From Limonium bicolor (lineage: Eukaryota; Streptophyta; Magnoliopsida; Caryophyllales; Plumbaginaceae): a DNA stretch of 64,000 bases. Shown one piece after another: positions 47,094-59,639 of this stretch. The notes beneath the pieces were generated by a model. That model was not told the origin of the DNA. It did not search any database and saw only the letters and a program-made list of their open reading frames with translations. The DNA lies in assembly GCA_023374045.1 (NCBI GenBank), contig CM041777.1, forward strand, positions 84,438,300 to 84,502,299, in the 5' to 3' direction. Each line of letters begins with the position of its first letter. The first letter of the stretch is position 1. Both the position numbers and the translations under genes were made by a program.

Positions 47094-49118
47094 ATTAAAT
47101 CAAATTTTATATCATATTTATTTAGATCATTATAATTAGCGATAATTTAGGGTCATTTAGGTTTAGATCAGTTTCAAATCATTATTATTTTAGATTATTT
47201 GGATTCAGATCGATCGAACTTCAGATTAATATATTTAAATACTATCTAAATATTTTTAGGTTTAGGTTTGGTTTCGAACGGGCTGTAAACATATTTAGGT
47301 TGATGCATTGTGCGTCACTCCCGACGTTTTTAAATTAATCCAAAGTGCACAAAGATCATCGAATTAATGATTATATTCTCAGCTGATTACTCGGGAAATG
47401 GAAACCTTTTTGCTAATTACAAAGGAGGGGAGCTTGTAATTGGATTAACTCACATTTTTATTAATGGATAGTATTATAATCGTTGGATGGTTGGAGGAAA
47501 ATAAAACCAAAGAGAAAGGTACCTTGTTCCTTATATTTTTTAGTAGAGTGAGGCTGTACTGTACTCACATATGATAACTGTCAAATTACTTTTTGAAGAG
47601 GGAAATAGTCACATATGACCTCAAATATTGCGCATACTCAAGAAAGGAAACTAGACCAATTGTTTCTGAAAAATGAATTTGAAAGGAAACTAGACCAATT
47701 GTTTCTGAAAAATGAATTTGAAATTTGTTAGGCGTGATTGTTGTTTTAGGGTTAAACAACATATGAAGACAATCATTATATTGTAAAATAGTATAACAAA
47801 GAAAAGTTACGATTGCGCTGTATTGGAAAAGCATAACTAGCCAACGAAGCAAGGGAAAAAGAAAGTCAACTGCAAAGGAACTTCAAGAAAAAATAAAATG
47901 AAATCATTCAAATCAGAAAGTTAAATTATTAGAATAAACAGTCATGAAAAAAAGTGGAAGAAGGTCCACAATCTTCATAATCCACACTTTTTTTTTAAAA
48001 AAAACTTTCTTTTCGGGGCAAGGGAGAGGTTACCTCTATGTATTTCCTCATTTGGCCCATCCATGTGATTATGAGTAGGATTGCTCCCTCCCTCCCTTCA
48101 GCCAACCAATCACAACACAACAACTCACCGTTTGAAAGGGTTATTGTATGGCTAATAATAAAAATAATATTCTAATGGCTACTTAATAAAGAAATGCCCT
48201 TTAAAAAAAATTTCCCCGGACATTATGGCATGGATCCTACCAACTGATTTAGGGTGTTATTTCACTGCTTTCAGTGAATTAATCTAGTTTTGTAAAAGTG
48301 TTGGTAGAAGTGTCATTGTCTTATTTGGTGCAGACTAATAAATGGATCCATAAAAAAGTAACTATAATAGAAGTGTCAAGTTATAATTAGTTAACTATAC
48401 ATAGCTTCATCGAAAAGCAGCTAAACCAAACTTTTGGAAATTTTTTTAGCCACCAGCGAACACCCCTTATTTATCATCTTAATGGTAAGTAGTAGTATAA
48501 TTTTTTTTTTTAAAAAAAGCCATCGGGAAAGCTTCATTCTTCTCGACTGCTGTGATCCGCAAGATTGGGGAAAAGGGCGCCCATACCGATCCACAGACAG
48601 AGAGATGGAATGGACACCGTAGTAATGAAATAGTATATATTTCCTTTTGGGCGTACAGCCCGTTTTTTGTCCCATGTCAAAGCCTGTCATATTTTGGGCT
48701 GAATACAAGTTAAAGCCCATTAATAATTCAGCCAGTTCTGGATCATGAACCCAAGCGGAGCCCATTTGAATTCCGGCAAAAAAAGTCTTACAACTATTTT
48801 AACTGCTCTCCGACTAACATAGTCTAATGAGACCACTTGAGGACTACTTGGATCATGCAAAGGCTATTATCTTTTGTAAGTTGAAATCAAGCCCAATGTG
48901 TTTTTCACATGGGCGCGCTGTTATTATATTAGACCAAATAGATAAGTCTTACAACCTCTGTTCTCTGGAGTAACGGCTGAATTGGCCTTTCTCAGAGGCC
49001 CAGGATTGTCCATTTTTTAAATTCCTCCGTTTGGTTTAATTTCATTATTATTACAAACTTGGAATACATTATTCATATGCCTATGGACTTCACGGTCCAA
49101 TATCAAAAGTCCAGATTC
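47094..49118. other. Intergenic DNA with a small tandem duplication
   Basis: A 39-bp unit occurs twice without change at 47643-47681 and 47682-47720. A short hairpin GCCCAATGTGTTTTTCACATGGGC lies at about 48892-48916. No gene recognised. Confidence 0.45.
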
Positions 49119-49121
49119 TAA

Positions 49122-50373
49122 GGGGCGTTCACTTTGGGGTAATCAACAAAGGGAAACGGAATCATTCCATTTGTGGTTGTTTGTTTTGTATTTTCAATGA
49201 TTCTGTTTCCCCCACTTCAGGTTTCAAAAACCCTCAATTCCCTTTTGATGATTCCCCCCAATATCTCAGGGAAAGGTATTCCCTTTCCTCCCTCTTACCC
49301 CTATCATCATCTTTGCATTAAATAAATAGGAAGAGAGAGAAGAGAGAAGGGAGAGAAGACGAAGAGAGAGGAACGAAGGGGAGAAAGAGAAGAGACAAGA
49401 GGGGGAGCGAAGAGAAAAAAGAGGGAGGGACTGGAGAGAAAGAAAAGAGAGAGAGCAAGAGGAAGAGGAGAGAGAGGAGAGAAAGGGGGAAGAGAGAACA
49501 GGGAGAAGGGAGAAAAAGAAGAAGAGGAGACGAGAGAAGAAGGGGAAGAGAGAGGAGGGAGAGGGAAAAAAAAGGAAACAAAGAGAGAGAGAGAGAGAGA
49601 GAGAACAGAAGGGAAGGACAAGAAAAGGCGGAAAGAAGAGAGAGAGAGAGGAGGGAAAGAAAGAGGAAGAGAGAGAAGCAGGGAGACAGAGGAGGGAGAA
49701 GGGAAAGAAAGAGGAACAAAGAGGAGAGAGAAGAGAGAGGAAGAGGAAGAAAGAGGACGAGACGGGAAAGGAGAGAAAAGAAGAGAGAGAGAGGCGGGGA
49801 GAAAGGGAAAGAAAGGGAAGAGAGAGAGGAGAGAAGAGAGAAAAGAGGGAGAGAGGAGAGGACAAGGGGAGGAAAGAGGGGGAAAGAAGAGGAGGGAAAG
49901 GAAAGACGAGAAAAACGAAAAAAGAAGAAGAAGAGAGAGTATATATAATTAGAGAAAGATTTATTATATTGTTACAGTTTAAATAAATAGTATATAATAT
50001 ATATATAAATATTTTTATAACTAAATACTATAAAATAAAAAAGTTATATATAGATAATTTTTTAAAAAACTTATACATAATATAAACTATATAAAATTAA
50101 TATATGTCATTTATAATTTAAAAAATATTTAATATGCTATAATTATATAAATATTAGTATATGTTGCATACAAATTAGATAAATATTAATATATATTATT
50201 CATAGTGTAAATCTGTTTGGAACCAAACAACAACAAAGACACTCATTGAGAATTCTATTATGTTTCCATGTAGAATCAAACAGACTTCTTGATTCGGGGG
50301 AATCCCTTTCCTTTCCTTTCCATTCCCTTTCCTGATTCCATTCCGTTTCCTCGCCTCGAAGTGAACGCACCCT
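49122..50373. mobile_element. Harbinger-like non-autonomous element with polypurine core, 1252 bp
   Basis: Ends GGGGCGTTCACTT and, inverted, AGGGTGCGTTCACTT are flanked by TAA at 49119-49121 and 50374-50376. Subterminal GGAAACGGAATCATTCC and its inverse occur near each end. The core comprises a long purine-only-like tract (49329-49939) and an AT-rich part (49940-50210). The TIR resembles that of the element at 27010. Confidence 0.75.
49329..49939. repeat. Polypurine (GA-rich) tract of about 610 bp
   Basis: The plus strand is almost entirely G and A, with scattered single C and virtually no T. Mostly irregular GAGAGAAG words and one pure (GA)n run near 49581-49603. It is low-complexity, not coding. 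Confidence 0.92.
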
Positions 50374-50376
50374 TAA

Positions 50377-50681
50377 TGTACAGGCAATTTTACAATGTGC
50401 GTATGTTATATTCATCACATTGTACTTGTCGAAAGAGATTAATCTGTTTTAATCAGCCATGTGTTGTTTTCTTATTTATTAGGTTTCTCTCTCTTTAACC
50501 AGAACCCAGCCATACTTAGGTTCTGTTCATTCAGTAATTAATATGCTTTTAAAAAAATGTAAAACATGTGCCTTGTTTCAATTCACTCAATTTACAACTA
50601 TGCCTCACAAAAAATGTTGTTAGAGTACACATGTCTAATCATTATACGTTAACCATATACAACTTTATCAAAACACAAGTT
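50377..50681. other. Intergenic DNA
   Basis: Nothing recognised. Confidence 0.3.
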
Positions 50682-50684
50682 TTA

Positions 50685-50859
50685 GAGGCCGTCCGGCCAG
50701 TGCGTTGAATCGCAGCTTTAGTTGCGTTTTCTTTAATCTAACTCTAGTTAACATATTACATATTGACATATATAACAAGTTAAAATGCTATCCAATCATA
50801 AATTGACATCTGTCTTGAAAATCAGATTAAAGTTTGAGTCGCGCTAAACGAACGGGACC
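50685..50859. mobile_element. Possible PIF/Harbinger MITE, 175 bp
   Basis: The ends GAGGCCGTCCG and, inverted, GGTCCCGTTCG are only partly alike (7 of 11), but TTA stands on both sides (50682-50684, 50860-50862). The sequence inward (GTTGAATCGCAG against GAGTCGCGC) shows weak further inverse similarity. Confidence 0.5.
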
Positions 50860-50862
50860 TTA

Positions 50863-52016
50863 GCTCTATCCTATCACAAGTAATTCCATGTTCAATAGAG
50901 CTCACCATTAAGGTTGAGAGCGGATGCACCCTTAGAGTTATGAAAAGAAATGTTGTGCCTGCGGTCCTGGTTAGGGATAAAAGTTACAATGATTGAGGAT
51001 AATGCTAAAGCATCCAAGAAGTACATTACATCAAGATATGATCATATGGTTAACTTCACAAAAAGATATTAGCTTTAGTTTTGAAAATGATGGTAAAATC
51101 TGCCCGACTAAAAGATGACACTCTCCCTTAAGAAATCATGTAAATACAGCTATGCTACTAAATGAATTTACAACAACTCCTCCGTGAAAGCACAATTCTC
51201 CCATCTTAACACTACATCCACATTAAATTTAATGAGGAGGAGCCTAGAAGTTGAACTTATGATCAATAGGCACAATGATCATTTCCTAAAAAATCATGGT
51301 AATGTCATGACAATATTGGTGACAAAAGAGCCAAATTATGCTTAAACAACATTATCTAGCCATATTTAGGCTAGTCTTACTTCTTCAATGGATGATATAA
51401 ATAACTTGGCTGAACTTTTTGGTCCATGTGTCGACGGAATGCGAGTCAGTTGAAACTTTGACACAAAGAAGGTATACTTTGTATAGTGGTTATCCCCGCA
51501 TTCAGACGGGTTAAGTGCAATGTCAGGGTCTTCATTCCCAAATGTTCTTCCACCTGATTGACCACCCTAAGGTTAGGGTGTAGTGTTGTTGAAAGGGCTA
51601 CCAAGATCATGCCCAATACCGATAACCTTAGAAAGGTTAAGTGCAATGTCAGGGTCTTCCTTCCCAGGTGTTCGTCGACCTGATTGACCGCCCTAAGGTT
51701 AGGGTGTTGTTGAAAGGGCTATCAAGATCATGCCCAATACCGATAATCCAATGATCATGCAGGTCAAGGGTTGTTTACTTCTTACTAGTGAGTGTTCGTT
51801 TGCTTATACCGTGTCTATACTTTTTATAACCGTGTAAAATTCGACCGTTTTGTTTTATGGATTATATATGAGAAATTGGTACCCTACTCTAATTGATCAT
51901 TTCATTCTATAGACATGAAAAATTATTTATTGTGGTGTTAAGTCTAACTAGCCTTTGAGATAACCAAACTTTCAAGCAACAACTCTTAATTAATTACAAC
52001 CCTCAATCATGGGAAA
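50863..52016. repeat. Unassigned DNA with a 126-bp tandem duplication
   Basis: The unit GGTTAAGTGCAATGTCAGGG...GCCCAATACCGATAA occurs at 51509-51634 and 51635-51750 with some divergence. The rest has no recognised domain. Confidence 0.7.
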
Positions 52017-52320
52017 AAAGATGATAATATTAAAATTCTTATGACGCATTTGAAAGACCTAAGCAACATTGTGGACTTGACGAATCGACCTATTGATACG
52101 TTGGACTCGAACTTGAGAGTAAGTGTTGTTAACAGACTTGTTAATGAGGAAAAGATCCTAAATGATACAGTAAGCACATCAATCGATGTGACTTAGTAGA
52201 AGGATATAATTGCAAAGGATGATCTCGATCAAGATTTCGAGGTACGAGTGGAAGTCCATGCTTGACCAAATGAGGTTGGAAACTTAGACAAGAAGCTGGG
52301 TGTCCTAGATAGAAGTTTTG
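52017..52320 (+). pseudogene. Decayed open frame of unknown origin
   Basis: A plus-strand frame runs for about 100 codons with only three stops (two adjacent TAG near 52188). It is rich in Asp, Asn, Leu and Val (for example LKDLSNIVDLTNRPIDTLDS) and looks like a coiled, acidic protein segment. I do not recognise it. It may belong to a retroelement or a host gene remnant. Confidence 0.3.
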
Positions 52321-52841
52321 TTTGTTGTTATGCTAATATGACAAATTAGTATTTTTCCAATCCCCCTTCACCCTGCCCTACATGCATCAACAACCTAATC
52401 AAAGGTTGGGGGTGCATATTAGTCTCATTTGTGATCAAATCTACAACCTGCTTGAAGCTGGACTTAATGATGAAAATTTGGAATAAACTCTTCAAGTTAA
52501 CTTGGGTGTGATCAAGTAACTTCATACTACTGGGAACTGGGAAGGTGTTCTACATTTTCACTAAAAAAACCTACAACCCATATGCTACACTACTGCAAAA
52601 GGTGATTGATGATGATCAAAGATTGATAATATTACAACATATTGACAAGAAACATAAGGGGATGCATATGTCACAAATATACATATATAATTCATTTTTT
52701 TCTTTCCCTTGCTTTACATACAATATAGCAATATTTAGTTACTTTAATGCAAGCCAAGATAAACGGCATTTCACTATAAACTGGCTGTGTATGGTGGATT
52801 ACGATTTAAAAGAAAGATAAATTAAGGAGGATATTTCTTTT

Positions 52842-53125
52842 GGGAACAGCTGCTGGGAGCTGCTGTAGGGTCCTACTATTGGAAATTGAAAAGTTGTCTG
52901 CTAATGGTTTTTGCAGAAGCTGTCAGCTGTTGGCTTTGGTGTTTGGTGGAACGTCTACTAATGGTTTTAAAAAGTAGAGGCTGTTGTTAGGCCCTGCTGC
53001 TGGAAATTGAGAAGTTGTTTGCTGATAATTTTGCAGAAGCCGTCAGCTGCTGGTTTTGGGTGTTTGGTGAAAACCTGCTGATTTTGGAAATTGAGAAGCT
53101 GTCTGTTGCTGGAAGCTGTTCCCCA
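52842..53125. mobile_element. Probable MITE with internal tandem units
   Basis: Ends GGGAACAGCTGCTGGGAGC and, inverted, GGGGAACAGCTTCCAGCAAC. The interior has degenerate copies of a ~120-bp unit with GGAAATTGAGAAGTTGTCTG and TTGCAGAAGC-GTCAGCTG-TGG. No target duplication could be fixed. Confidence 0.55.
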
Positions 53126-53329
53126 AACGAACTAGCTTCCTCTATACTTGTGGTAAGCAAAGCATTTTAAAGAATCATTCTCAGAGACAGAATATGCCGT
53201 AACACACTTTAAGCATATAACGAGGACCATAAGTCACTTCATAGAAGGATACTAGTAATCCGTTGGCTATTGTAAGTGTGTCAAAAGGATTTGCTAAGAT
53301 ACCTTTTTTAAACCATAGTCATTATATTA
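53126..53329. other. Spacer
   Basis: Nothing recognised. Confidence 0.3.
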
Positions 53330-55480
53330 AGTAGCACATAGCTTGAGTACAAATTCCGGGATTGTACCTGGACCCAATGAGCATCGCTGTTGTGAGCAGC
53401 GTGTGCATGGTTAGCAAGAAAGTGCGTTGACACATTATCTGTCCTAGGAACAAAGAACCATCAAGCATTATTAAAACAAGTAATGTTCCTAGATAATATG
53501 TTGAGGATATTTAGAGATGTTTGATGTAGAGTAGAAGCACTACCTGTACTTAGAAACTCAGCAATTGGTTTGCAATCCATAAGGAGCCGAATGTTGCAAA
53601 AATTTGTTGAAATTACTGCTTGAATGGCTGCTTCAACTGCGAGTGCTTCAGCATATGTGGGAGTAAAAACTCTTGACTCTCCATGAAACCCAGCTAGAAG
53701 AACCTGATTGTTGCAAGTTCCAATATAACCAACACCCATGCGGGAATCTTGGTCCACACTGGCATCTACAAAAATCTCTATCTAGTTCGAGTGTTGTTGT
53801 CGATGAGTTGTTAGTGCAGTTGAAGAGGAAGGGGCAAAAGAAGTTGAGCGTTGTAAGTAACTATCCGCTTGGCACCAATCATATGCTAAGGACTTGGTAT
53901 TACCATAATTAAACTGGCACCTTGCATAACATAAACGCCATAAAAGTTCTATAAGAGATTGTAGTATGTGGGGGATGGAATGTAGACAATTATGGAAGTA
54001 CCAGTCTTTAAAACCTTGATCTGTACTAATTGAAGATGGGAATGGAGAACTCATCATCTCCTAGTACGGTTGGACGTCAGGGCACGAGACCAAAGCATGC
54101 ACCATGGTTTCTGGTTGTCCACATCCATTACATCGAACATCCATCTGGACTTGAATGCAGTCATGAATCACAGTTTTAGTTGGGATTAGCCCTTAAAGAA
54201 GTTTCCAGCCTAGCAACTTGATTCTTGGTGGTAGTTCAGTTGACCACAAATGTTTAGATGTCTTACCAAGTAGCGAGGAATATGAAGAACACATGGATAT
54301 GCACCTTGTCTCGCTTGGAAATCTACATGGTAAGCTGTTTTGACCGTGTACAGACCTGAAGAAGAGAAACCCCAAACCCACTTATCAGCAGGTGGATGTT
54401 GGGAGTCATAGTTATGCTATATAGCAATAGGGGTATCCAAAATAAAACCCACATCTTCAGGGGCAAACCAATTGTTAATGATTTCTACATTTCAGGTGTT
54501 TGATGTAGTCATAAGAGTTTCCACTAAACCATATTGTCGAACTGCTGGTGGGAGATTCCAAAGAAAAAATTGACCTCCAGGCTTAGCCCGTAGCCAATGA
54601 TCAGTGAGTTTTGTAGTAGCCCCAGAAACGATTTGTTTTCGACCTCCAAGCTCAATCAAGTCCCTTGTACTAAGCAAGGCTTTCCAAATTGGGCTTGCAA
54701 TGGTAGTGTACTGAATTTGCATCAGAAAAGTTTGTGATATATATTTGTCATGGTAAAACTTAGATAGCAAAGTAGAAGGCTCCGTTAAAATCCTCCACAA
54801 CTGTTTTGCTAGAAGTGCACGGTTGAAACTCCTCAGGTCTCTGAAACCCAAACCCCCTCCTTCCGTGGAGTTGCAAAAAATCTACCCATTTCTTCCTATG
54901 TATTGTTCTCTTATGTGTTAAACTACCCCACTAAAACCTAGCCATCAATTGTTCTATTTTCTTAATCAAACTTCTTGGCAAGAGAAAGACAGACATAATA
55001 TGATTTGGAATTGCTTGTAGCACTATCTTGATAATCAAAGTCCTACCAGCTTGAGAAACTCTATGACTCCATATTTGTATGTGTTTAGAGACTCGATCTC
55101 TGATATAACTAAACATGGATGAACGGTTCTTACCAATAGAGCTTGGGAACGCCAAATATAGACCAAAGTCATTTACCTGATGTGTACATAGAATATTAGT
55201 CAAATCCTGCTTGATATAACAGAGAAGGTTGTTAGAAAACATAACCTCTGATTTATCTAGATTGATGCACTGCCCTGAAGCTATTACGTGAAAGCTTGTA
55301 GTGTGTCACATAGAACCCCTGCATTGTTTGGGTTAGCAGCACCAAAAAGAATACAATCATCCACAAATAGCAAGTTGCTAATATAAGTGATTGAATGTCT
55401 TAATTAAAAACCACGAAAGATACCATACTGGAGCCCTACCTATCAAATAATGATCACTGGCAGATGCAAAAATGAGAAAC
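53330..55480 (-). mobile_element. Dead LINE (L1-type) with RNase H, ORF2 3' half
   Basis: Minus-strand blocks in order: FVDDCILFGAAN (RT catalytic loop, about 55365), the post-RT part with SQAGRTLIIKIVLQAIPNHI (about 55080-55020), GFRDLRSFNRALLAKQLWRI (about 54850-54790), a zf-RVT-like part (54380-54190) and an RNase H domain with YAEALAVEAAIQAV and MDCKPIAEFL (53680-53550). Frames are broken by stops and shifts. The 5' part of ORF2 is absent. Confidence 0.8.
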
Positions 55481-57640
55481 GAAGAATAAAAACTAACACA
55501 TAAATTGATGCGATAACTTCAAGACACCAAAGACAAAAAACTTATAATAATTGACAAGATAGGTAGGAAAGTTAGTCAACAAAAACATGGTCTGAACTAA
55601 AGGATGAGCCACACAGTTACTCTTCCCTTTAACAAAAGACTAACACATGTCAATCCCCTGTGACTTGGTCAGTAGTGGAGTGATATCCCAGAATCATAGG
55701 TTTTGGATTCAAAACTTTCCCATCACCGTATTACGAGAAATGTTCATTTAAAGACTCAGTATCATCTTATATGATTACTGTGAGTTTATAGTTTATCTAT
55801 CTTATAAATAGATTTGATACAATCACTAAACAATGTAAAGACAACACACATTTGCGCAAATTAATCTAAACAAAGTAGGAAATTTTCGTCTTGCATTTTT
55901 TAATTAATATAGATGTTTACAAGTTTTACAAAGGTCAATATATAATTACTAACCCTTAATAATATTGCAACTCATGTCACACTTATAAATAAATAGAATT
56001 TCTTGATTAAAACAAAAACTTCAATGTCTGAGCTAGCCACCAAAATGCTCATTTTATAAATGCTACAAAAATGATTACATAGACAACAATAAAAACAATA
56101 ATCCTCAAAACTCTGTGAAAGACACACCAACAAAAATCCTTTTAAAAAAAGAAGTTCGATACAGAGGCAAAGCTCTCTGTTTGTGATTGTGAAAAACTTT
56201 TGGAACAAATTACAAGAGTAACATAACAAATAATATATACCTGATGATGTATATGTATTTGTATAATAGGTTACAAAAGGTATTTAAGATAAGATAATGT
56301 CATGTTCGGTCAAAATGGTGAGAGATAGTAACAATATTGAGGGACTTTTGTTTTTATATAAAGTATTAAAAAATGAGTTCATCATAAGGTCTTGCCTGCT
56401 AATAATTGCTATTATTCATGATAAACTAGGTACCTGTGTATGTATATGTATGCAACAGTTCAAATGCATGCACTGAGCCACTAAGTGGAAGCTGAATTAG
56501 ATGCGCATATTGACCCGCAACAGCAAGCTATATGTTAGAGTTAGATATCCCATACATACACTTGTACAATAACTGGTCATCAATTTGTCTTATTATACAT
56601 ATTATTGGGACGTTTTCAATTCTATATTGATTAATTAAAACTATGCATGTGTATGTTTCAATGATCAATTTTGATATGATTTTTGAGTACCATGTACAGT
56701 TGACATTGTAATTGTCATTATTGTCATAAGCTAATTAACAGTAGGGTCAGATAAAAGTCTGATTGATTAAATCATATTGCTTAAACAAGGTGATCGATGG
56801 CTCAGTTTCATTTTTCCATCAAAGAATATATACACTTGCGTGAAGATGAGGATGTGTAGGCTGTAGCAGTTGTAGTTTAATCAAACCTAAGCTCCACCAG
56901 CGCATGCAGCACATCATATGGATGTGATTAATGTGGATAGCTTTGTCAAAACATGTACATCTACTATATAAAATAAGTAGGTAGATACTCATACTAGGTG
57001 GCTATGATTTTATAATTGAGTATACATTATGATTAAGCCCATCAGATCGACATGATAGGCGGCTAAGCAGCGCACACATTCAACGATAACCGAATCTTCT
57101 ACCACGCCACTGACTTAACACAATAAGCAGGAATTATACACATACCATTTCACCCACGGTATCTATTATATAGTGGGTATGGTTTTGCATCTATGTCACT
57201 GTATTCCCACCACTTTATCTCCACTTTATTTAAACGCTTATCTAGCCGTTATTATCAATTGCAGTGTCGGTCCATCATTACTCCTCTATTTTATTCTGAC
57301 AGCTGCATCTTACAGTTGATCACGAACAAACTTTTAAGTATCCCTTCTCACATCTAAACGTACGACGTAGTATGGGGATTTAAGAAACGGAACAGAGACC
57401 CTGACTATTATGCCCCAGTTTTTTTTATTTTATTTCATCCCGCTTCTATTTCGTTTCGGTTTTACAAAGGGAGACTAATCATATTTTGAATCTTGAGTTG
57501 ATTCGTTTATGATTTATTCCGGTCTTTAGTATTCATTTTGAGAAAGGATATTTACATTACCCTCTTCTTCCTTTCGTTATTTGATTATTAGTAAGAGAGG
57601 ATAATTATTAATAACTCTTTATTCCTACTGTTATTTATTC
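55481..57640. other. Intergenic DNA
   Basis: AT-rich, with no gene, RNA gene or element end recognised over about 2.1 kb. Confidence 0.4.
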
Positions 57641-58299
57641 TTTGGTTAGTAAAAGAGCTACTAACCTTCATTTTCTTTCTTTTTACGTTATGTTATTATT
57701 CATAAAGGAAGGAGTTTCCAAATCTAATTTAATTTCCTCCCTTCCTCTTTCCCGACGACATATCACGTCAGTTTCTTCTCACCCAAAGAAGAAACTTCCG
57801 CTCTGCAAAGTCTTCCTCTTCCTCTTCCTCAATTTCTCTCTTCCTCCCAACTCCTCCATCTTGCAAATTAATTAGCCTGGTGTCTAACTTCTGCATCGAT
57901 GATTCCAATCCGTAGAGTCCGAGTGTGCGTTGCTGTTCGTCGGTCAAGTTCCTTGCTTCTTCCTTCGGTGTTGGTCCTCTTCGATTTGTGTGAGCGTTTG
58001 TGATTTCGGGATGTAATTCGAGTGGAGCAGATTGTAGAGTCTACAGAGATGGCTTAGCGTCGGATGAGAGGTAGGTGGTGAATGGATTCGGGTGGGTGTG
58101 TTCAACCACGGGGGATTTCCGTTCTTATTAGTTTTCTGTATATGATTGCTTGATTCTCTAGTGGTGATGTTTTTGTTTGATTTTGATGTGCGTTTGATGC
58201 GTTTAAACCCCGTGGAAATGTGTTTTAGATTGGCTAATTTGCTACAATAAATTATGTATGTTTTATGGGGGATTTGTGGCTTGGTTCTGGCTGATTTCC
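57641..58299. other. Pyrimidine-rich leader-like DNA
   Basis: CT-rich runs (CTTCCTCTTCCTCTTCCTC near 57812-57832) followed by mixed sequence resemble a plant 5' leader or an LTR promoter area, but no ORF follows. It may be part of the LTR-like block downstream. Confidence 0.3.
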
Positions 58300-59594
58300 G
58301 CAATTGATTTTGCAGTTTTCGGTATGTCCGAACATGTGTTCGAACATTGAAGTTAGGACATCATGCGCGGGCAGATTTTCCGACTCTCGGTTTATGTCCG
58401 AACATGCAAGGTCGGACGCATGTTTGGACCGGTCTTTGTTTTAGCATAACTTCTTCGTTTGAGCTCTGTTTTGAGTGCCGTTTGAGGCGTTGGATTCCTC
58501 TTTTCGAGTACTATCTGTTCTGATATATTTTAGAACATGTATATGTGTACTTTAATTTGAAAGTCCTCAACAAGCCTTGGAACCCTGATTTGCTCTGAAA
58601 GAGTGTTTGAGCTTCTATGCTTCTGTTTGGTTTTCGTGTTTGCTAGTCAGTATATGACCTTTGTTTTGATAAAGGCCTATGGTCCGTTTGCTGTGCTTCG
58701 GCCCTTCGTTCTGTTCTGTTAAAGGCTTCTGCTTCGTTTTGTAAAGCTTCTGTTTTGGGACCTAGTTTAGCTTCTGAGCCTTGGATAGTCGGGTCTGGTC
58801 GTCCCGTAGCATGCTGCGCAGGAATTTCTTCTGTTTGTTCCTTGGGTTCCCTTCTGTTCCCTTCTCAGGGTCCCTGGATATTTAGTGACCGACGGGTCCA
58901 TAGCTGTCTCTACGGCTTCTGTGTGGGATCTGCGTATCCATAGGGCTAAAGTGTTTTCCCTTCTGGTGTGTCAGCTGGTGTCTAGTGTCCCACCTCTGTT
59001 TTGGTTAAGCTTCTGATATGGACTTCTAAGTTTGTGGTTTGGTTTGTTCTGATTTAAGACTTCAGTTCAGTTTGCTCAGTTTCTGTTTCTCTACTCTGAG
59101 TTGACAAACTTCTATTTCGGTTCTGACCTGTCACTCCTCTGATTTGAGAAAGCTTCATTCTCTATCTAATTTCTGTTACAAATTCCAATCTGATTTGCTA
59201 AGCTTATGTATTAGTATACGATTATGTTCAGTATATGTTTTGAGCATGTTCAGCTGATGAAGTTTATCACCTGCTGAGCTATAGTTTGGCTCACCCCTAT
59301 TTCCGTCTGATTTGCAGGTTTAAGCTTCCTTTGAAGACTCCACTCTGCTTTCTGCTTCGTCTTTCGTTTTGTATTTGTTGTCGTGGCTTAAGGGCCTTTG
59401 TAATTTGATTCTTTTATGTAATGTAGTTTGGCTTCTATATGTAATGTTAGATAGACCTTGTAATCTGTTTTCAATTAATAAAAGTGTACTTTGTTTCAAT
59501 TTTGGGTTTCGTATGTTAGAGCCATGCGTTATTAGGTAATAGATACGCGACGTGTAACGTCCCTAACTCCTAAGGTGGTTTTGGGGTCGTTACA
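58300..59594 (+). mobile_element. Probable partial or solo LTR of a Ty3/gypsy-type element
   Basis: Non-coding, T-rich DNA with CTTCTG words throughout and a pair of related GTCCGAACATG words (58326 and 58388). An AATAAA signal lies at 59479. It ends in GTGTAACGTCCC...GGGGTCGTTACA (59553-59594), the kind of end seen on large plant gypsy LTRs. The left end was not found and no 5-bp duplication of CTGAC could be paired. Confidence 0.45.
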
Positions 59595-59639
59595 CTGACG
59601 CTTGCTCCACCTTCTTCTATGACTTCAGTGCCACATGTC

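Noticed and set aside
49266..49865. 199-codon Ser/Leu/Phe/Pro-rich open frame on the minus strand, with two other long frames overlapping
   Set aside because: It is the complement of the polypurine tract; lack of A/T-rich stop codons explains the open frames in all three phases. No domain, no splice or start context.
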